Shown piece by piece: positions 10,422-23,182 of a stretch of DNA of 64,000 bases (the first letter of the stretch is position 1; every line of letters begins with the position of its first letter). The stretch spans positions 868,001 to 932,000 of the forward strand of contig NZ_QTUC01000001.1 in NCBI RefSeq assembly GCF_003386795.1, in the 5' to 3' direction. The notes under the pieces are model-generated. The model had not been told where the DNA came from. It was given only the letters and a program-made list of their open reading frames with translations, and did no database searches. Source of the stretch: Thermasporomyces composti (GTDB lineage: Bacteria; Actinomycetota; Actinomycetes; Propionibacteriales; Actinopolymorphaceae). The translations under genes were made by a program, and so were the position numbers.

Positions 10422-11294
10422 TCACGTGCCGTCGTCGTAGCGGTAGAAGCCGCGTCCGGACTTCCGGCCGAGCTCCCCCGCCTCGACCATCCGCGTGAGC
10501 AGCTCGGGCGGGAAGAACTTCGGGTCGGCCGTCTCGTTCCAGATGTTGAGCGTCGCGTGGCGGAGGACGTCCACGCCCGTGAGGTCGGTGGTGGCGAGCG
10601 GCCCCATCGCGTGTCCGAAACCGAGCCGACAGGCGGTGTCGATGTCCTCAGGTGTGGCGACACCGCTCTCGACCAGCCGGACCGCTTCCACGACGAGGGC
10701 GGAGATCAGTCGAGTGGTGACGAAGCCCGCGACGTCGCGGGTCACGACGATGCACGTCTTGCCCACCGACTCGGCGAACTCCCGGGCACGGGCCAAGGTC
10801 TCGTCGCTGGTGCGATGACCACGCACCAGCTCGCACAAGGCCATGAGCGGCACCGGCGAGAAGAAGTGCGTGCCGACGACGTCCTCCGGCCGTTGGGTGA
10901 CCGCGGCGATCTTGGTGATCGGGATGGCGGAGGTGTTGGTGGCGAGGACGACGCCGGGTGGACAGATCCGGTCGAGCTCGCGGAACACCTCGTGCTTGAC
11001 CTCGAGACGTTCGAAGACGGCTTCCACCACGATCGAGGCGCCGGCCACCGCCTCGAGGTCCGTGGTCGTGGTGATGCGGGCGAGGGCGGCGTCGGCGTCC
11101 TCCCGACTCATCCGCTCCTTGCGAACGAAGGTCGCGAGGGACGATCCGATGCCGGCCAGACCACGCTTGACCGCGTCTTCGGAAACGTCGTGCAGAGTGA
11201 CCTGCCAGCCAGCACACGCGGCCACCTGAGCGATGCCGGATCCCATGAGACCGGCACCGACGACCGCCAACGCGCGAGGAGTGAGTTCGGCCAT
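10422..11294 (-). CDS. 3-hydroxyacyl-CoA (3-hydroxybutyryl-CoA) dehydrogenase
   Basis: A 290-residue NAD(P)-dependent dehydrogenase interconverting 3-hydroxyacyl-CoA and acetoacetyl-type CoA esters. It has the Rossmann motif VVGAGLMGSGIAQVAACAG, the catalytic His segment GTHFFSPVPLM, the TNTSAIPIT loop that positions the substrate, and the C-terminal domain ending GRKSGRGFYRYDDGT. The length matches stand-alone Hbd/PaaH enzymes rather than the fused FadB. It stands alone, so a role in fatty acid, polyhydroxybutyrate or phenylacetate breakdown cannot be chosen. It is divergent from the Cys-type murA homologue. Confidence 0.9.
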   Translation of the reverse strand: MAELTPRALAVVGAGLMGSGIAQVAACAGWQVTLHDVSEDAVKRGLAGIGSSLATFVRKERMSREDADAALARITTTTDLEAVAGASIVVEAVFERLEVKHEVFRELDRICPPGVVLATNTSAIPITKIAAVTQRPEDVVGTHFFSPVPLMALCELVRGHRTSDETLARAREFAESVGKTCIVVTRDVAGFVTTRLISALVVEAVRLVESGVATPEDIDTACRLGFGHAMGPLATTDLTGVDVLRHATLNIWNETADPKFFPPELLTRMVEAGELGRKSGRGFYRYDDGT

Positions 11295-11386
11295 GGGGGC
11301 ACCCTACGAGAAAACAGCGCCGCCGTTACGGTATGTCGTGGTCTCGAAGCGATCGGACACGGGGGACGTCAGCCTGGAGGATGCCC

Positions 11387-12715
11387 ATGGCCGTCGACAC
11401 CCTTGTCGTGTCGGGCGGAACCCCACTCATCGGCGAGATCGCCGTCAGAGGAGCCAAGAACCTCGTCCCCAAAGCCATGGTCGCCGCGGTTCTCGGCGAC
11501 GAGCCGTCAGTCCTGTCCAATGTCCCCCGCATCAGTGACGTCGAGATCGTGGGGAACCTGCTCGAGCTGCACGGCGTGGCCGTGAGCACTGGCGCCACGC
11601 CAGACACGCTGGTGCTCGACCCTTCCAGCGTCGAGCAGGCCGCCTCACCCGACATCGAGGTTCACGCGGGATCCAGCCGAGTCCCGATCCTGTTGTGTGG
11701 GCCGTTGCTCCACCGGCTTGGCCGGGCGTTCATCCCGAACCTCGGTGGCTGCCGGATCGGAGACCGACCGATCAACTTCCACCTCGACGCGCTTCGCCAG
11801 TTCGGGGCCGTGGTCGACAAGCGTCCGGAAGGGCTGTACCTCAGCGCCCCGAAAGGACTCACCGGTGCCCGCATCCACCTGCCCTACCCGAGCGTGGGCA
11901 CGACCGAGCAGGTGTTGCTCACCGGTGTCCGCGCGCGTGGTGTCACCGAGGTGACCAACGCGGCCGTCGAGCCTGAGATCATCGACCTGATCTGCGTGCT
12001 CCAGAAGATGGGGGCGATCATCAGCCTGGACACCGACCGCACGATCCGCATCACCGGTGTCGACCACCTCGGCGGCTTCATCCATGAGGCGCTTCCGGAC
12101 CGGATCGAGACGGCGTCCTGGGCGTGCGCGGCGCTGGCGACAGGGGGCGAGGTGTTCGTACGCAACGCCCGCCAGGTCGACCTCATGACCTTCCTCAACG
12201 TCTTCCGGCGCGTCGGCGGAGAGTTTCAGGTCACCCAGGAGGGCATTCGGTTCTGGCACCCCGGCGGCAAGCTCCAGTCACTGGCCATCGAGACCGACGT
12301 CCACCCCGGTTTCATGACCGACTGGCAGCAGCCACTCGTCGTCGCCTTGACGCAGGCGACGGGCGTGTCGATCGTGCACGAGACGGTCTACGAGAACCGC
12401 ATGGGCTTCACCGAGGCCCTCGTCCGCCTGGGCGCGCAGATCCAGGTCTACTCCGAGTGCCTGGGCTCGACCCCGTGCCGGTTCGGCCGTGGCCGCTATC
12501 TGCACTCGGCGGTGGTGGCGGGACCGACCTCCTTGCGTGGCGCGGAGCTGCAGGTGCCCGACCTGCGTGGCGGCTTCTCCTACATGATCGCCGCGCTCGC
12601 CGCGCAAGGCCGCTCGATCGTCCGGGGCACCGGCATCTTCCAACGGGGTTACGAGAACTTCCTCACCAAGCTCGAGCAGCTCGGGGCCCAGGTCGAGCCG
12701 GTCGAGAAGGTCTGA
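11387..12715 (+). CDS. UDP-N-acetylglucosamine 1-carboxyvinyltransferase homologue, Cys-type (MurA-like)
   Basis: A 442-residue enolpyruvyl transferase, the family that adds phosphoenolpyruvate to UDP-GlcNAc in the first committed step of peptidoglycan synthesis. Substrate residues Lys24-Asn25 (RGAKNLVPK), active-site Cys122 (GGCRIGDRPIN), the catalytic Asp (FMTDWQQP) and a DLRGG segment are visible. I chose ATG 11387 because GGAGG stands 6 bases ahead; ATGs at 11333 and 11381 are in frame but less well placed. With Cys at the fosfomycin-reactive position it differs from the Asp-type paralogue at 12848-14125, towards which it converges. It may be a second MurA or a related transferase. Confidence 0.85.
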   Translation: MAVDTLVVSGGTPLIGEIAVRGAKNLVPKAMVAAVLGDEPSVLSNVPRISDVEIVGNLLELHGVAVSTGATPDTLVLDPSSVEQAASPDIEVHAGSSRVPILLCGPLLHRLGRAFIPNLGGCRIGDRPINFHLDALRQFGAVVDKRPEGLYLSAPKGLTGARIHLPYPSVGTTEQVLLTGVRARGVTEVTNAAVEPEIIDLICVLQKMGAIISLDTDRTIRITGVDHLGGFIHEALPDRIETASWACAALATGGEVFVRNARQVDLMTFLNVFRRVGGEFQVTQEGIRFWHPGGKLQSLAIETDVHPGFMTDWQQPLVVALTQATGVSIVHETVYENRMGFTEALVRLGAQIQVYSECLGSTPCRFGRGRYLHSAVVAGPTSLRGAELQVPDLRGGFSYMIAALAAQGRSIVRGTGIFQRGYENFLTKLEQLGAQVEPVEKV

Positions 12716-12773
12716 CGCCGACCTCAGGTGCACACCCACGACGTCGGCGTCCCGTGAGGGGCGCACTCGTGGG
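12714..12773. terminator. overlapping inverted repeats between convergent murA genes
   Basis: GACGCCGAC (12714-12722) pairs with GTCGGCGTC (12743-12751), and CCCACGA (12735-12741) pairs with TCGTGGG (12767-12773), so two mutually exclusive hairpins can form just after the stop at 12715. It could end transcription from one or both sides. There is no T tract, so the call is tentative. Confidence 0.4.
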
Positions 12774-12847
12774 ACCCGCCTCGGAGTGCCGGCACGCGCC
12801 GGAGCTCGCGGCGGCGGGCGCGTGCGGCTCCTTGGCGACCGCGTGCG

Positions 12848-14125
12848 CTACTTGGCGAAATCGTCCGGCTCCCGCTCCACGTGCGCTCCCAGACCGCGCA
12901 GGACGCCGGCCATGTCCGGGTACCCCCGGTCGATGTGGTGGACACCGGACACGACGGTTTCCCCCTCCGCGACCAGGCCGGCCAAGACGAGTGCCGCGCC
13001 CGCGCGAATGTCGGTCGCCTCCACCGGCGCCCCCGACAAGGTCGGCCTGCCACGCACGACCGCGTGGTGCCCGTCGGTCTCCACGTCCGCACCGAGTCGG
13101 GCGAGCTCCTGGACGAACCTGAACCGGCCGTCGAAGAGGTTCTCGGTCACCATCGACGTGCCCTCGCTGACCGCCGCCAGCGTCACCATCATCGGTTGCA
13201 GGTCGGTTGGAAAGCCCGGATACGGCAGGGTGACGATGTCGACCGCCCGTGGTCGCCGGTCCATCCGGACGGCGAACCCGTCGTGCGTCGTCTCGACGTC
13301 GGCACCGGCCTTCGTCAGCTTCTCCAGCACGATGCTGAGGTGGTCGGCGCGCGCGTTGCGCAGCCGCACGTCGCCTCCCGTCACCGTGGCGCCGATGGCC
13401 CACGTCCCAGCGACGACGCGATCCGGAACCACGGTGTGCTCCACCGGACTGAGCGACGCCGGCCCTTCGATCTCCAGGGTGGACGTCCCGATCCCGCCGA
13501 TCTTGGCGCCCATCCGCGACAGCATCTCCGCGATGTCGACGATCTCGGGCTCGCGGGCGGCGTTGTCGATGATTGTCGTCCCCTCGGCGAGGGTGGCGGC
13601 CAGCAGGAGGTTCTCCGTGGCGCCGACGCTCGGGAAGTCGAGCAAGATCTCATTGCCGCGCAGGCCGCCGGGCGCCTCCGCGATCACGTACCCGTGCTCG
13701 ACCCGGATGTCGGCGCCCATCTTCGCCAGGCCCGCCACGTGCATGCCAAGCCCGCGGGATCCGATGCTGTCGCCACCGGGCAACGCGACCTGAGCTCGAC
13801 GACAGCGGGCCAGCAAGGGTCCCAGGACGATGATGGACGCCCGAAGTCTCCGCACGAGGGTGTAGTCGGCGGCGTAGTCGACCTCGTCGGGCACGTCGAT
13901 GACGAGGGTCCCGCCCCGGCTCTCGACCCCGCAACCGAGCCGCTCCAGCAGCTCACCCATGTAGCGGACGTCAAGGATGTCTGGCACGTCGTGCAGGACG
14001 GTACGACCGCGCGCCAACAGCGCCGCCGCCATCAACTTCAGGACGCTGTTCTTGGCGCCGGTGACGGTGACCTCGCCGACGAGGCGGGCCCCTCCCTGGA
14101 TTCGTAGCCGTTCCACGCCGGGCAT
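12848..14125 (-). CDS. murA: UDP-N-acetylglucosamine 1-carboxyvinyltransferase, Asp-type (MurA)
   Basis: A 425-residue MurA catalysing the first committed step of peptidoglycan synthesis in the cytoplasm. Lys25-Asn26 (TGAKNSVLK), the catalytic Asp segment (FPTDLQPMM) and the C-terminal [19 protein letters not shown] are all present. The residue at the fosfomycin-reactive Cys position is Asp119 ([15 protein letters not shown]), the variant known from mycobacteria and linked to intrinsic fosfomycin resistance. The neighbourhood (cobalamin adenosyltransferase, DUF2550, atpC) is the usual one for the main murA of actinobacteria. It is divergent from the adenosyltransferase gene and convergent with the Cys-type paralogue. 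Confidence 0.93.
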   Translation of the reverse strand: MPGVERLRIQGGARLVGEVTVTGAKNSVLKLMAAALLARGRTVLHDVPDILDVRYMGELLERLGCGVESRGGTLVIDVPDEVDYAADYTLVRRLRASIIVLGPLLARCRRAQVALPGGDSIGSRGLGMHVAGLAKMGADIRVEHGYVIAEAPGGLRGNEILLDFPSVGATENLLLAATLAEGTTIIDNAAREPEIVDIAEMLSRMGAKIGGIGTSTLEIEGPASLSPVEHTVVPDRVVAGTWAIGATVTGGDVRLRNARADHLSIVLEKLTKAGADVETTHDGFAVRMDRRPRAVDIVTLPYPGFPTDLQPMMVTLAAVSEGTSMVTENLFDGRFRFVQELARLGADVETDGHHAVVRGRPTLSGAPVEATDIRAGAALVLAGLVAEGETVVSGVHHIDRGYPDMAGVLRGLGAHVEREPDDFAK

Positions 14126-14292
14126 GCTACGAGCCCAGCCGCCTGGTCGACGGGTGTACCCGGAACAGGGCCGTCTCCCCCCGTCGGGAAGGTCACAGGG
14201 AGCGACGATGCACGACCGCGTGGTGTCCGCGATTCCTGAGCGAGGCGCAGCGCCGTGACCCCCGGCGAGGAGATCGCGCGTAGGCTGCCGGC

Positions 14293-14871
14293 ATGGTCAG
14301 GCTCACCCGCATCTACACCCGTGCCGGCGACAGCGGCACCACCCGGCTCGTCGACAACAGCAAGGTGTCGAAGACCGATCTACGGCTTCAGGCGTACGCC
14401 GACGTCGACGAGGCGAACGCCAGCATCGGTGTGGCCCTGGCGCTGGGTGCTCTTGACGACGACATCGCCGCCGTCCTCGTCCAGGTGCAGAACGACCTGT
14501 TCGACGTGGGCGCGGACCTCGGCAATCCGGTCCGTCCGGACGAGAGCGGTGTCCTCCGGGTGACGCCCGCCTACGTCGAGCGACTCGAGGCCTGGTGTGA
14601 CCAGTTCAACGAGCGTCTGGAGCCCTTGCGGTCGTTCGTCCTGCCCGGCGGAACCCCTGGAGCCGCGCTGCTCCACGCCGCGCGCACCGTCGTCCGACGC
14701 GCGGAGCGGTCCGCCTGGGCGGCCGTGGAGGCGCACGCCTCGACGGTCAACCAGGAGGCGCTGAAGTACCTCAACCGGCTGTCGGACCTGCTCTTCGTGC
14801 TCGCCCGGGTCGCCAACAAGGCGACGGGAGACGTCGTGTGGCGGCCGGGAGGTCGTCCCGAGTCGGCGTAG
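14293..14871 (+). CDS. cob(I)yrinic acid a,c-diamide adenosyltransferase, PduO type
   Basis: This enzyme transfers the adenosyl group of ATP to cob(I)alamin, giving adenosylcobalamin. The 192-residue protein has the N-terminal ATP loop [15 protein letters not shown], the helix [15 protein letters not shown], and the C-terminal PduO motifs [12 protein letters not shown] and [16 protein letters not shown], with the Arg and Asp residues used in ATP and corrinoid binding. It lies between murA and the ATP synthase locus, as in many actinobacteria. Its product is the expected ligand of the cobalamin riboswitch ahead of nrdAB in this window. Confidence 0.93.
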   Translation: MVRLTRIYTRAGDSGTTRLVDNSKVSKTDLRLQAYADVDEANASIGVALALGALDDDIAAVLVQVQNDLFDVGADLGNPVRPDESGVLRVTPAYVERLEAWCDQFNERLEPLRSFVLPGGTPGAALLHAARTVVRRAERSAWAAVEAHASTVNQEALKYLNRLSDLLFVLARVANKATGDVVWRPGGRPESA

Positions 14872-14982
14872 GCGTCGTGTCGCCCGGCCGGGGCAAAGTA
14901 CCCCAGCCTTCGCTTTCTTGGTCGAACCACTCGCGATTCCGGCGCCGACCCGCTATCTTGATCTTTTGCGCCTAGGGCGGCG

Positions 14983-16056
14983 ATGCGTGCGCTTGCCCCG
15001 GGCCTGATGGACCCGGCTACGCGTGTGACAGGAGCCGGACGACCGAAAGAGGCGGAAGTGGACGGTAGACGTCCCCGAGGAGCTCACAACTCGTCGGCCG
15101 CGGAGCGGACGTGGCGCGGCCGCGGTGAGATGACGTGGCAAACCGCGCAAGACGACACTCAGGACGTCCTCGCGCAGCCGTGGCGGGAGGAGCGCCGGGC
15201 GACGTCGGGACGACGGAATGTCCGCCGCCGTTCCCGCGCGAGGCATCGGGCACGCCGGGCGCCCTCGCGGCAGGCGCGGTGGGCGCGGCAGATCGCCGTT
15301 CTCGTGCCCCTGGCCTTGGCTTCCAGCTCCTGGGCCACGCTCGGGAGCTCGGCGGCTCCCACGCCTTCGTGGTTCCCTGAGGGCTTCCGTGTCGCGCTCG
15401 GATCCGCCCCGTCCACCACCACGACCGTGACCGACGACTCGGAGCCCGTGAACGACGACGGCGAGCGCATCACCGGGTCGCGCCAGCCGGCGAGCCGGAG
15501 CCCGGAGAAGGCGTCGCCCACGGCGACCGCCAGCCCGACCGCAGCATCGGAAGCTGAGCGCACTCGGCCATCGGCTCCTGGGCCGGATGCGGAGGAGCAC
15601 AAGCGGCACGAGGAGCAGGAGGAGCCGGACCACCAGCTGCCGGAACCGACGTCTGAGCCAGAGCCAGAGGAGCCGGAGCCCGAGCAGACGGCGGAGCAGC
15701 CCCAGCCGCCGCCCAAGGACTTCCCCCAACCGACGCACGACCCGGAGCCCAAGCCCAGGCCGACGCTGTCGCCTAAGCCGGAGCCGACGCCGGTACCTCC
15801 GAAGCCTTCTCCGGTTCCGCCGACGCCGACACCGTCGCCATCGGAGACCTGCTCCTTGCTGCCCATTCCGCTTCCGATTCCGTTGCCGCCGTTGCCCTGC
15901 CCCTTCGCGGACCAGCCACATCCGGACCTGCCGCTGCCGTTGCCAGTGCTCCTCCCTGAGGATCCAAAGGGCTACTACTACCTGCCGTGGGTGCCACCCA
16001 CCGCCACGACGACGGTCGACGGCCACGTCGGGACGACCATCGACACGGAGGAGTGA
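14983..16056 (+). CDS. proline/glutamate-rich protein with one membrane or signal segment, unknown function
   Basis: The product has about 357 residues from ATG 14983; in-frame alternatives are GTG 15058 and an ATG near codon 50. A strongly basic N-terminal stretch (many RR pairs up to about residue 100) is followed by one hydrophobic segment (QIAVLVPLALASSSWATLG). Then comes about 230 residues of low-complexity Pro, Glu, Ser and Thr with PEPEP, PKPEPTP and PSPVPPTPTP runs, two lone Cys, and a hydrophobic proline-rich end containing GYYYLPWVPP. Third-position GC bias supports this strand over the Arg-rich frames opposite. It looks like an anchored or exported envelope protein; no family recognised. 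Confidence 0.6.
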   Translation: MRALAPGLMDPATRVTGAGRPKEAEVDGRRPRGAHNSSAAERTWRGRGEMTWQTAQDDTQDVLAQPWREERRATSGRRNVRRRSRARHRARRAPSRQARWARQIAVLVPLALASSSWATLGSSAAPTPSWFPEGFRVALGSAPSTTTTVTDDSEPVNDDGERITGSRQPASRSPEKASPTATASPTAASEAERTRPSAPGPDAEEHKRHEEQEEPDHQLPEPTSEPEPEEPEPEQTAEQPQPPPKDFPQPTHDPEPKPRPTLSPKPEPTPVPPKPSPVPPTPTPSPSETCSLLPIPLPIPLPPLPCPFADQPHPDLPLPLPVLLPEDPKGYYYLPWVPPTATTTVDGHVGTTIDTEE

Positions 16057-16253
16057 CGAGGGTCGCGCCACAGGCGGATTGGCGTCAGTCGTCAGCTCGG
16101 GGCGAGCTGCTGCGCCGCGCGGAGGATACCCCGGTGACGCCGCAGCTCGCCCTTTCGTCAGGTACGGAAGATCGATGCCGGCCCGTGTCGGCGACGGCGG
16201 TTGGGCCTAGGCGCCACCGAGGCAGAGACGAGCGAGTGGCGGCAAGACGTGCC

Positions 16254-16700
16254 TCACAAGGTGAGAGGACCGCGGGTGCGTCCAGGTGGGGCTGCCTCGA
16301 GCCAGGCGAGGAAGCCAGTCAAGGCGTCTTCGGCCATCGCCAGCTCAACGATCGTGCCGTCTGATCGGACGCACTCGACGACGACGTGCCCGGCGTACAG
16401 GCCGACGGCCTCCGTGGTCATCGGCTCGCGGCGAGATCGGACGACGAGATCGTTCCGCGAGAATCGGCGCTTAGGCCGAGGACTGAACGAGAAGACCCGG
16501 AACCACTCGACCGAGTCGCCGGAGTAGCGGGCGATTCCCAGGACCCAGCCCTTGCCGCTTCCCCGGTCGCGTAGTCGGACACTGCAGTCGAAGGTGCCGC
16601 CACGCCGTTGGAGGAAACGTCGCCGGAACGCGAATCCGGCCAACACGACAACAACCAGGGCGAGGAAGATTCCCGCGGCGTCGAGGATGATCTCGATCAT
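16254..16700 (-). CDS. DUF2550 domain membrane protein
   Basis: A 148-residue protein with one N-terminal membrane helix (IILDAAGIFLALVVVVLAGFAF) and a basic cytoplasmic domain containing RRGGTFDCSVR, GKGWVLGIARYSGDSVEWFRVFSF and a DLVVRSRREP segment. This matches the DUF2550 family found next to atpC in actinobacteria. No function is established. It follows atpC on the same strand after about 170 bases, so it may be the last gene of the ATP synthase transcript. Confidence 0.85.
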   Translation of the reverse strand: MIEIILDAAGIFLALVVVVLAGFAFRRRFLQRRGGTFDCSVRLRDRGSGKGWVLGIARYSGDSVEWFRVFSFSPRPKRRFSRNDLVVRSRREPMTTEAVGLYAGHVVVECVRSDGTIVELAMAEDALTGFLAWLEAAPPGRTRGPLTL

Positions 16701-16870
16701 CCGGCGCCACCTTGCCCTCGTACCCGGACAGGCAGCTCATCGTGTCGGCGCGGCGACAGGAGCGAGACGTGACCGGCGCAGCGCAGCGTCGGAGCGTCCC
16801 GACATGATCCTCGCGGCGATGTCGCCTCTCCGAACGCTGCCACCACGCCTACCACGTCCGACTCGAGAGC

Positions 16871-17263
16871 CTATGTACTGCGCTCGGCGGCGCGGATTCG
16901 GGCTTCGGCCCGACGCACGCGTGCGAGCGCTTCCTCGGTGAGTTCGCCCGCTTCCCGGGCGCGTTGCAGGTCGCGTCGCGCCTGCTCGAGGTCGATCTCG
17001 TGAGCCAGCTCAGCGTACTCGGCGAGGATCGAGACCCGGTCGTTCGCGACGGACAGGAAGCCGCCGTGGACGGCGGCCACCCACTCCTCGCCCTCCGGGG
17101 TGCGGATCTCGACCACGCCGTCGGCCAGAAGGCCGAGGAACGGTTCGTGACCTGGCAGGACGCCGAGGTCGCCCTCGGTCGTACGCGCCACGACCGTGGC
17201 GGCCTCCCCTGACCAGACCGTGCGGTCGGGCGCCACAAGCTCGACGTGCAAGGGCTTCGCCAC
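16871..17263 (-). CDS. atpC: F1Fo ATP synthase subunit epsilon
   Basis: The 130-residue epsilon subunit links gamma to the c-ring and limits ATP hydrolysis. The N-terminal beta-sandwich shows [36 protein letters not shown] and [18 protein letters not shown]. The C-terminal helical hairpin is [37 protein letters not shown] chose GTG 17263 because AGGAGG precedes it by 6 bases and the conserved sequence starts there; the frame is open 20 codons further. It is separated from atpD by about 156 bases that contain a strong stem-loop. Confidence 0.95.
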   Translation of the reverse strand: MAKPLHVELVAPDRTVWSGEAATVVARTTEGDLGVLPGHEPFLGLLADGVVEIRTPEGEEWVAAVHGGFLSVANDRVSILAEYAELAHEIDLEQARRDLQRAREAGELTEEALARVRRAEARIRAAERST

Positions 17264-17375
17264 CGTAATCCTCCTGGCCTGAAGTGTTCTGGGGAGAATA
17301 CCCGTCTCCTGGTACACCCCCACGTGGCGCCGTCCGCCGGGTCACTCCAGCCCAGCGGGCGGTGCCTGACCTGTG

Positions 17376-17404
17376 GGGCCTCCGGACAAGGTGTCCGGAG
17401 GCCC
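17376..17404 (-). terminator. perfect stem-loop between atpD and atpC
   Basis: A perfect 12-base stem (GGGCCTCCGGAC at 17376-17387 and GTCCGGAGGCCC at 17393-17404) has a 5-base loop. It starts 16 bases after the atpD stop, reading on the minus strand. No T run follows. It could partly terminate transcription, or stabilise the upstream mRNA and so lower atpC relative to the other subunits. Confidence 0.6.
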
Positions 17405-17419
17405 TCCTCGTACGTCCGG

Positions 17420-19794
<2,375 letters not shown>

Positions 19795-19800
19795 TGAACG

Positions 19801-21444
<1,644 letters not shown>

Positions 21445-21553
21445 CTGTGTGGTCCCTGCTCTCTCGGCATTTGTGGTTGTGCGGGGCTCGAGGCTTATCC
21501 CTTCGGCACCGCGTCTTCTCGGTCCATGTCGGCACGCAACGGCGACCGTGCGG

Positions 21554-22375
21554 TCAGCCGACGAGCCGCCGCCGTGCGTCCTCCAGGCGGCCCGCGACGG
21601 TGCCGTCGATCACCTCGTCGCCCAGCTCGACCCGCAGGCCGCCGATCACGCCGGGGTCGACCAGGACGTTGACATCGACGTTGTGGCCATACCGACGGCT
21701 CAGGACGCGGACCAGCCGCTGCCGATCCGCCTCGCTGAGCGGAACCGCGGTGCGGACGGTCGCCACGAGTCGTTGCCGCCACGCCGCCGCGGTTCGGCTG
21801 AAGCCGTCAAGAGCCTCGACGAGCGACAGGCCCCGTGGCGCCACCACGGCTTGCTCCACCAAGCGTACGGCGGGTCGCACCGCCCTGCCCTCCAGGAGGG
21901 TCCGGACGAGCTCCGCACGCCGCTGGCCGGGGAACTTGGGGTCGGTGAGGGTCCGCAACAACTGGTCGTCGCTCTCCACCAACCTGGCGAAGCGGAAGAG
22001 ATCGTCCTCGAGGTCGTCAAGGCGACCTTCCACCTCCGCCGCGCGGACCAGCGCCAGCACCCCGAGGTGTTCGAGAGCGTCGGCGAGGTCACGCACCCGC
22101 GACCAGGACAACCTGACCGCGGCGAGGACCAGCGAGAGGGCCACCTCGCTGATCCTCGACCGCAGAAGCGTCGCGATGAGCTCCGCCCGGTCGTCGGGGC
22201 GGCGCGCCGGGTCGGTGAGGGCCCGGCGAAGAGGTGCCTGCGCGTCGAGCGTGCCCGCGACGGCGAAGAGCTCGGCTCCGGCCGTCTCCAGCTGCCCAGC
22301 GGTGGCTGACAGGTCGCGCAGCTGGTCGCGAAGCGTCGCGAGCGAGTGACGCGAAGCACCGCGGAACTCGATCAT
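21554..22375 (-). CDS. atpH: F1Fo ATP synthase subunit delta
   Basis: The peripheral-stalk subunit joining F1 to the b subunit. At 273 residues it is longer than the roughly 180-residue E. coli form; the extra N-terminal part is typical of high-GC actinobacteria. The conserved C-terminal part reads [40 protein letters not shown]. It overlaps atpF by 4 bases (ATGA at 22372-22375). Here b and delta are separate proteins, unlike the mycobacterial fusion. Confidence 0.93.
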   Translation of the reverse strand: MIEFRGASRHSLATLRDQLRDLSATAGQLETAGAELFAVAGTLDAQAPLRRALTDPARRPDDRAELIATLLRSRISEVALSLVLAAVRLSWSRVRDLADALEHLGVLALVRAAEVEGRLDDLEDDLFRFARLVESDDQLLRTLTDPKFPGQRRAELVRTLLEGRAVRPAVRLVEQAVVAPRGLSLVEALDGFSRTAAAWRQRLVATVRTAVPLSEADRQRLVRVLSRRYGHNVDVNVLVDPGVIGGLRVELGDEVIDGTVAGRLEDARRRLVG

Positions 22376-22908
22376 CGGGGCTCCCCAGCAGGTTCGCGCT
22401 CGATGTCCTCCAGGAACCGCTCGACGATGCGGCGCTGGCGAACCTCATCCTCCAGCGCCTCGCCGACGATCCGGTTGGCGAGCTGGATCGCCAGCTCACC
22501 GACCTCGGCGCGGAGCTGGCTCACCGCACGCTGGCGTTCCGCCTCGATCTGGGCCTGTGCCGCAGCGAGGATGCGCTGCGCCTCCTCCTGTGCCTGTGCC
22601 CGCATCTCGGCGACGATCGCGGCCCCTTCCTCCTTGGCCTCCTGCCGGATGCGAGCGGCGTCGTGCCGGGCCTGCGCGAGCTGCTCCTGGTACTGCTCAA
22701 GAGCAGCCTTGGCCTGGGCCTGCATCTCCTCCGCCTGCTTGAGTCCGCCCTCGATCGCCTTGGTGCGCTCAGCGAAGGCCTGCTCGAAGCGCGGCGTGAC
22801 GAACTTCGACACCAGGAAGAGGAGGATGAGGAAGACCACGCCGCCGAGGATCATCTCGGAGACGTGGGGAACCAGAGGGTTCACTTCCTCTGCGGCTACA
22901 AGGATCAT
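22372..22908 (-). CDS. atpF: F1Fo ATP synthase subunit b
   Basis: The membrane-anchored peripheral stalk, 178 residues. One membrane helix near the N-terminus (EMILGGVVFLILLFLVSKFV) is followed by a long Ala/Glu/Gln-rich helix (KQAEEMQAQAKAALEQYQEQ and on) that dimerises, and ends [17 protein letters not shown]-like. It lies between atpE and atpH with a 4-base overlap into atpH. The ribosome site before ATG 22908 is weak. Confidence 0.94.
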   Translation of the reverse strand: MILVAAEEVNPLVPHVSEMILGGVVFLILLFLVSKFVTPRFEQAFAERTKAIEGGLKQAEEMQAQAKAALEQYQEQLAQARHDAARIRQEAKEEGAAIVAEMRAQAQEEAQRILAAAQAQIEAERQRAVSQLRAEVGELAIQLANRIVGEALEDEVRQRRIVERFLEDIEREPAGEPR

Positions 22909-22936
22909 GGCGGACTATCCGTTCGTGACGGCTGTT

Positions 22937-23149
22937 TCAGCTGGACGGAAGGGCGAACGCCAACGCGATACCGATGATCGCCAGCGCCTCGATGAGCGCG
23001 AAGCCAAGAATCGCGATCGACTGGAGCCGGCCCTGTGCCTCAGGCTGCCGGGCAACACCGTTGATGAACGCGGCGAAGACCAGACCCACGCCGATACCGG
23101 GACCGAGGGTCGCCAGGCCGTAGCCCAGCATGTTGAGGTTGCCGATCAT
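22937..23149 (-). CDS. atpE: F1Fo ATP synthase subunit c
   Basis: The proteolipid of the rotor ring, 70 residues with two membrane helices. Helix 1 has the Gly-rich packing motif [20 protein letters not shown], the polar loop is [10 protein letters not shown], and helix 2 has the ion-binding Glu in [16 protein letters not shown]. The residue after this Glu is Ala, with no Ser/Thr sodium ligand, so protons are the likely coupling ion. AAAGGA precedes the ATG. Confidence 0.96.
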   Translation of the reverse strand: MIGNLNMLGYGLATLGPGIGVGLVFAAFINGVARQPEAQGRLQSIAILGFALIEALAIIGIALAFALPSS

Positions 23150-23182
23150 GCCTGTGTCGTTCCTTTCGGTTGATCACACCGG

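Noticed and set aside
14953-16071. Minus-strand Arg-rich frame of 372 codons, and a Gly/Ser-rich minus frame at 15159-15866
   Set aside because: Both mirror the Pro/Glu-rich plus-strand frame. Third-position GC bias and the signal-like segment favour the plus strand.
21554-22908. Fused b-delta subunit as in mycobacteria
   Set aside because: The b and delta genes are separate frames with a 4-base ATGA overlap.
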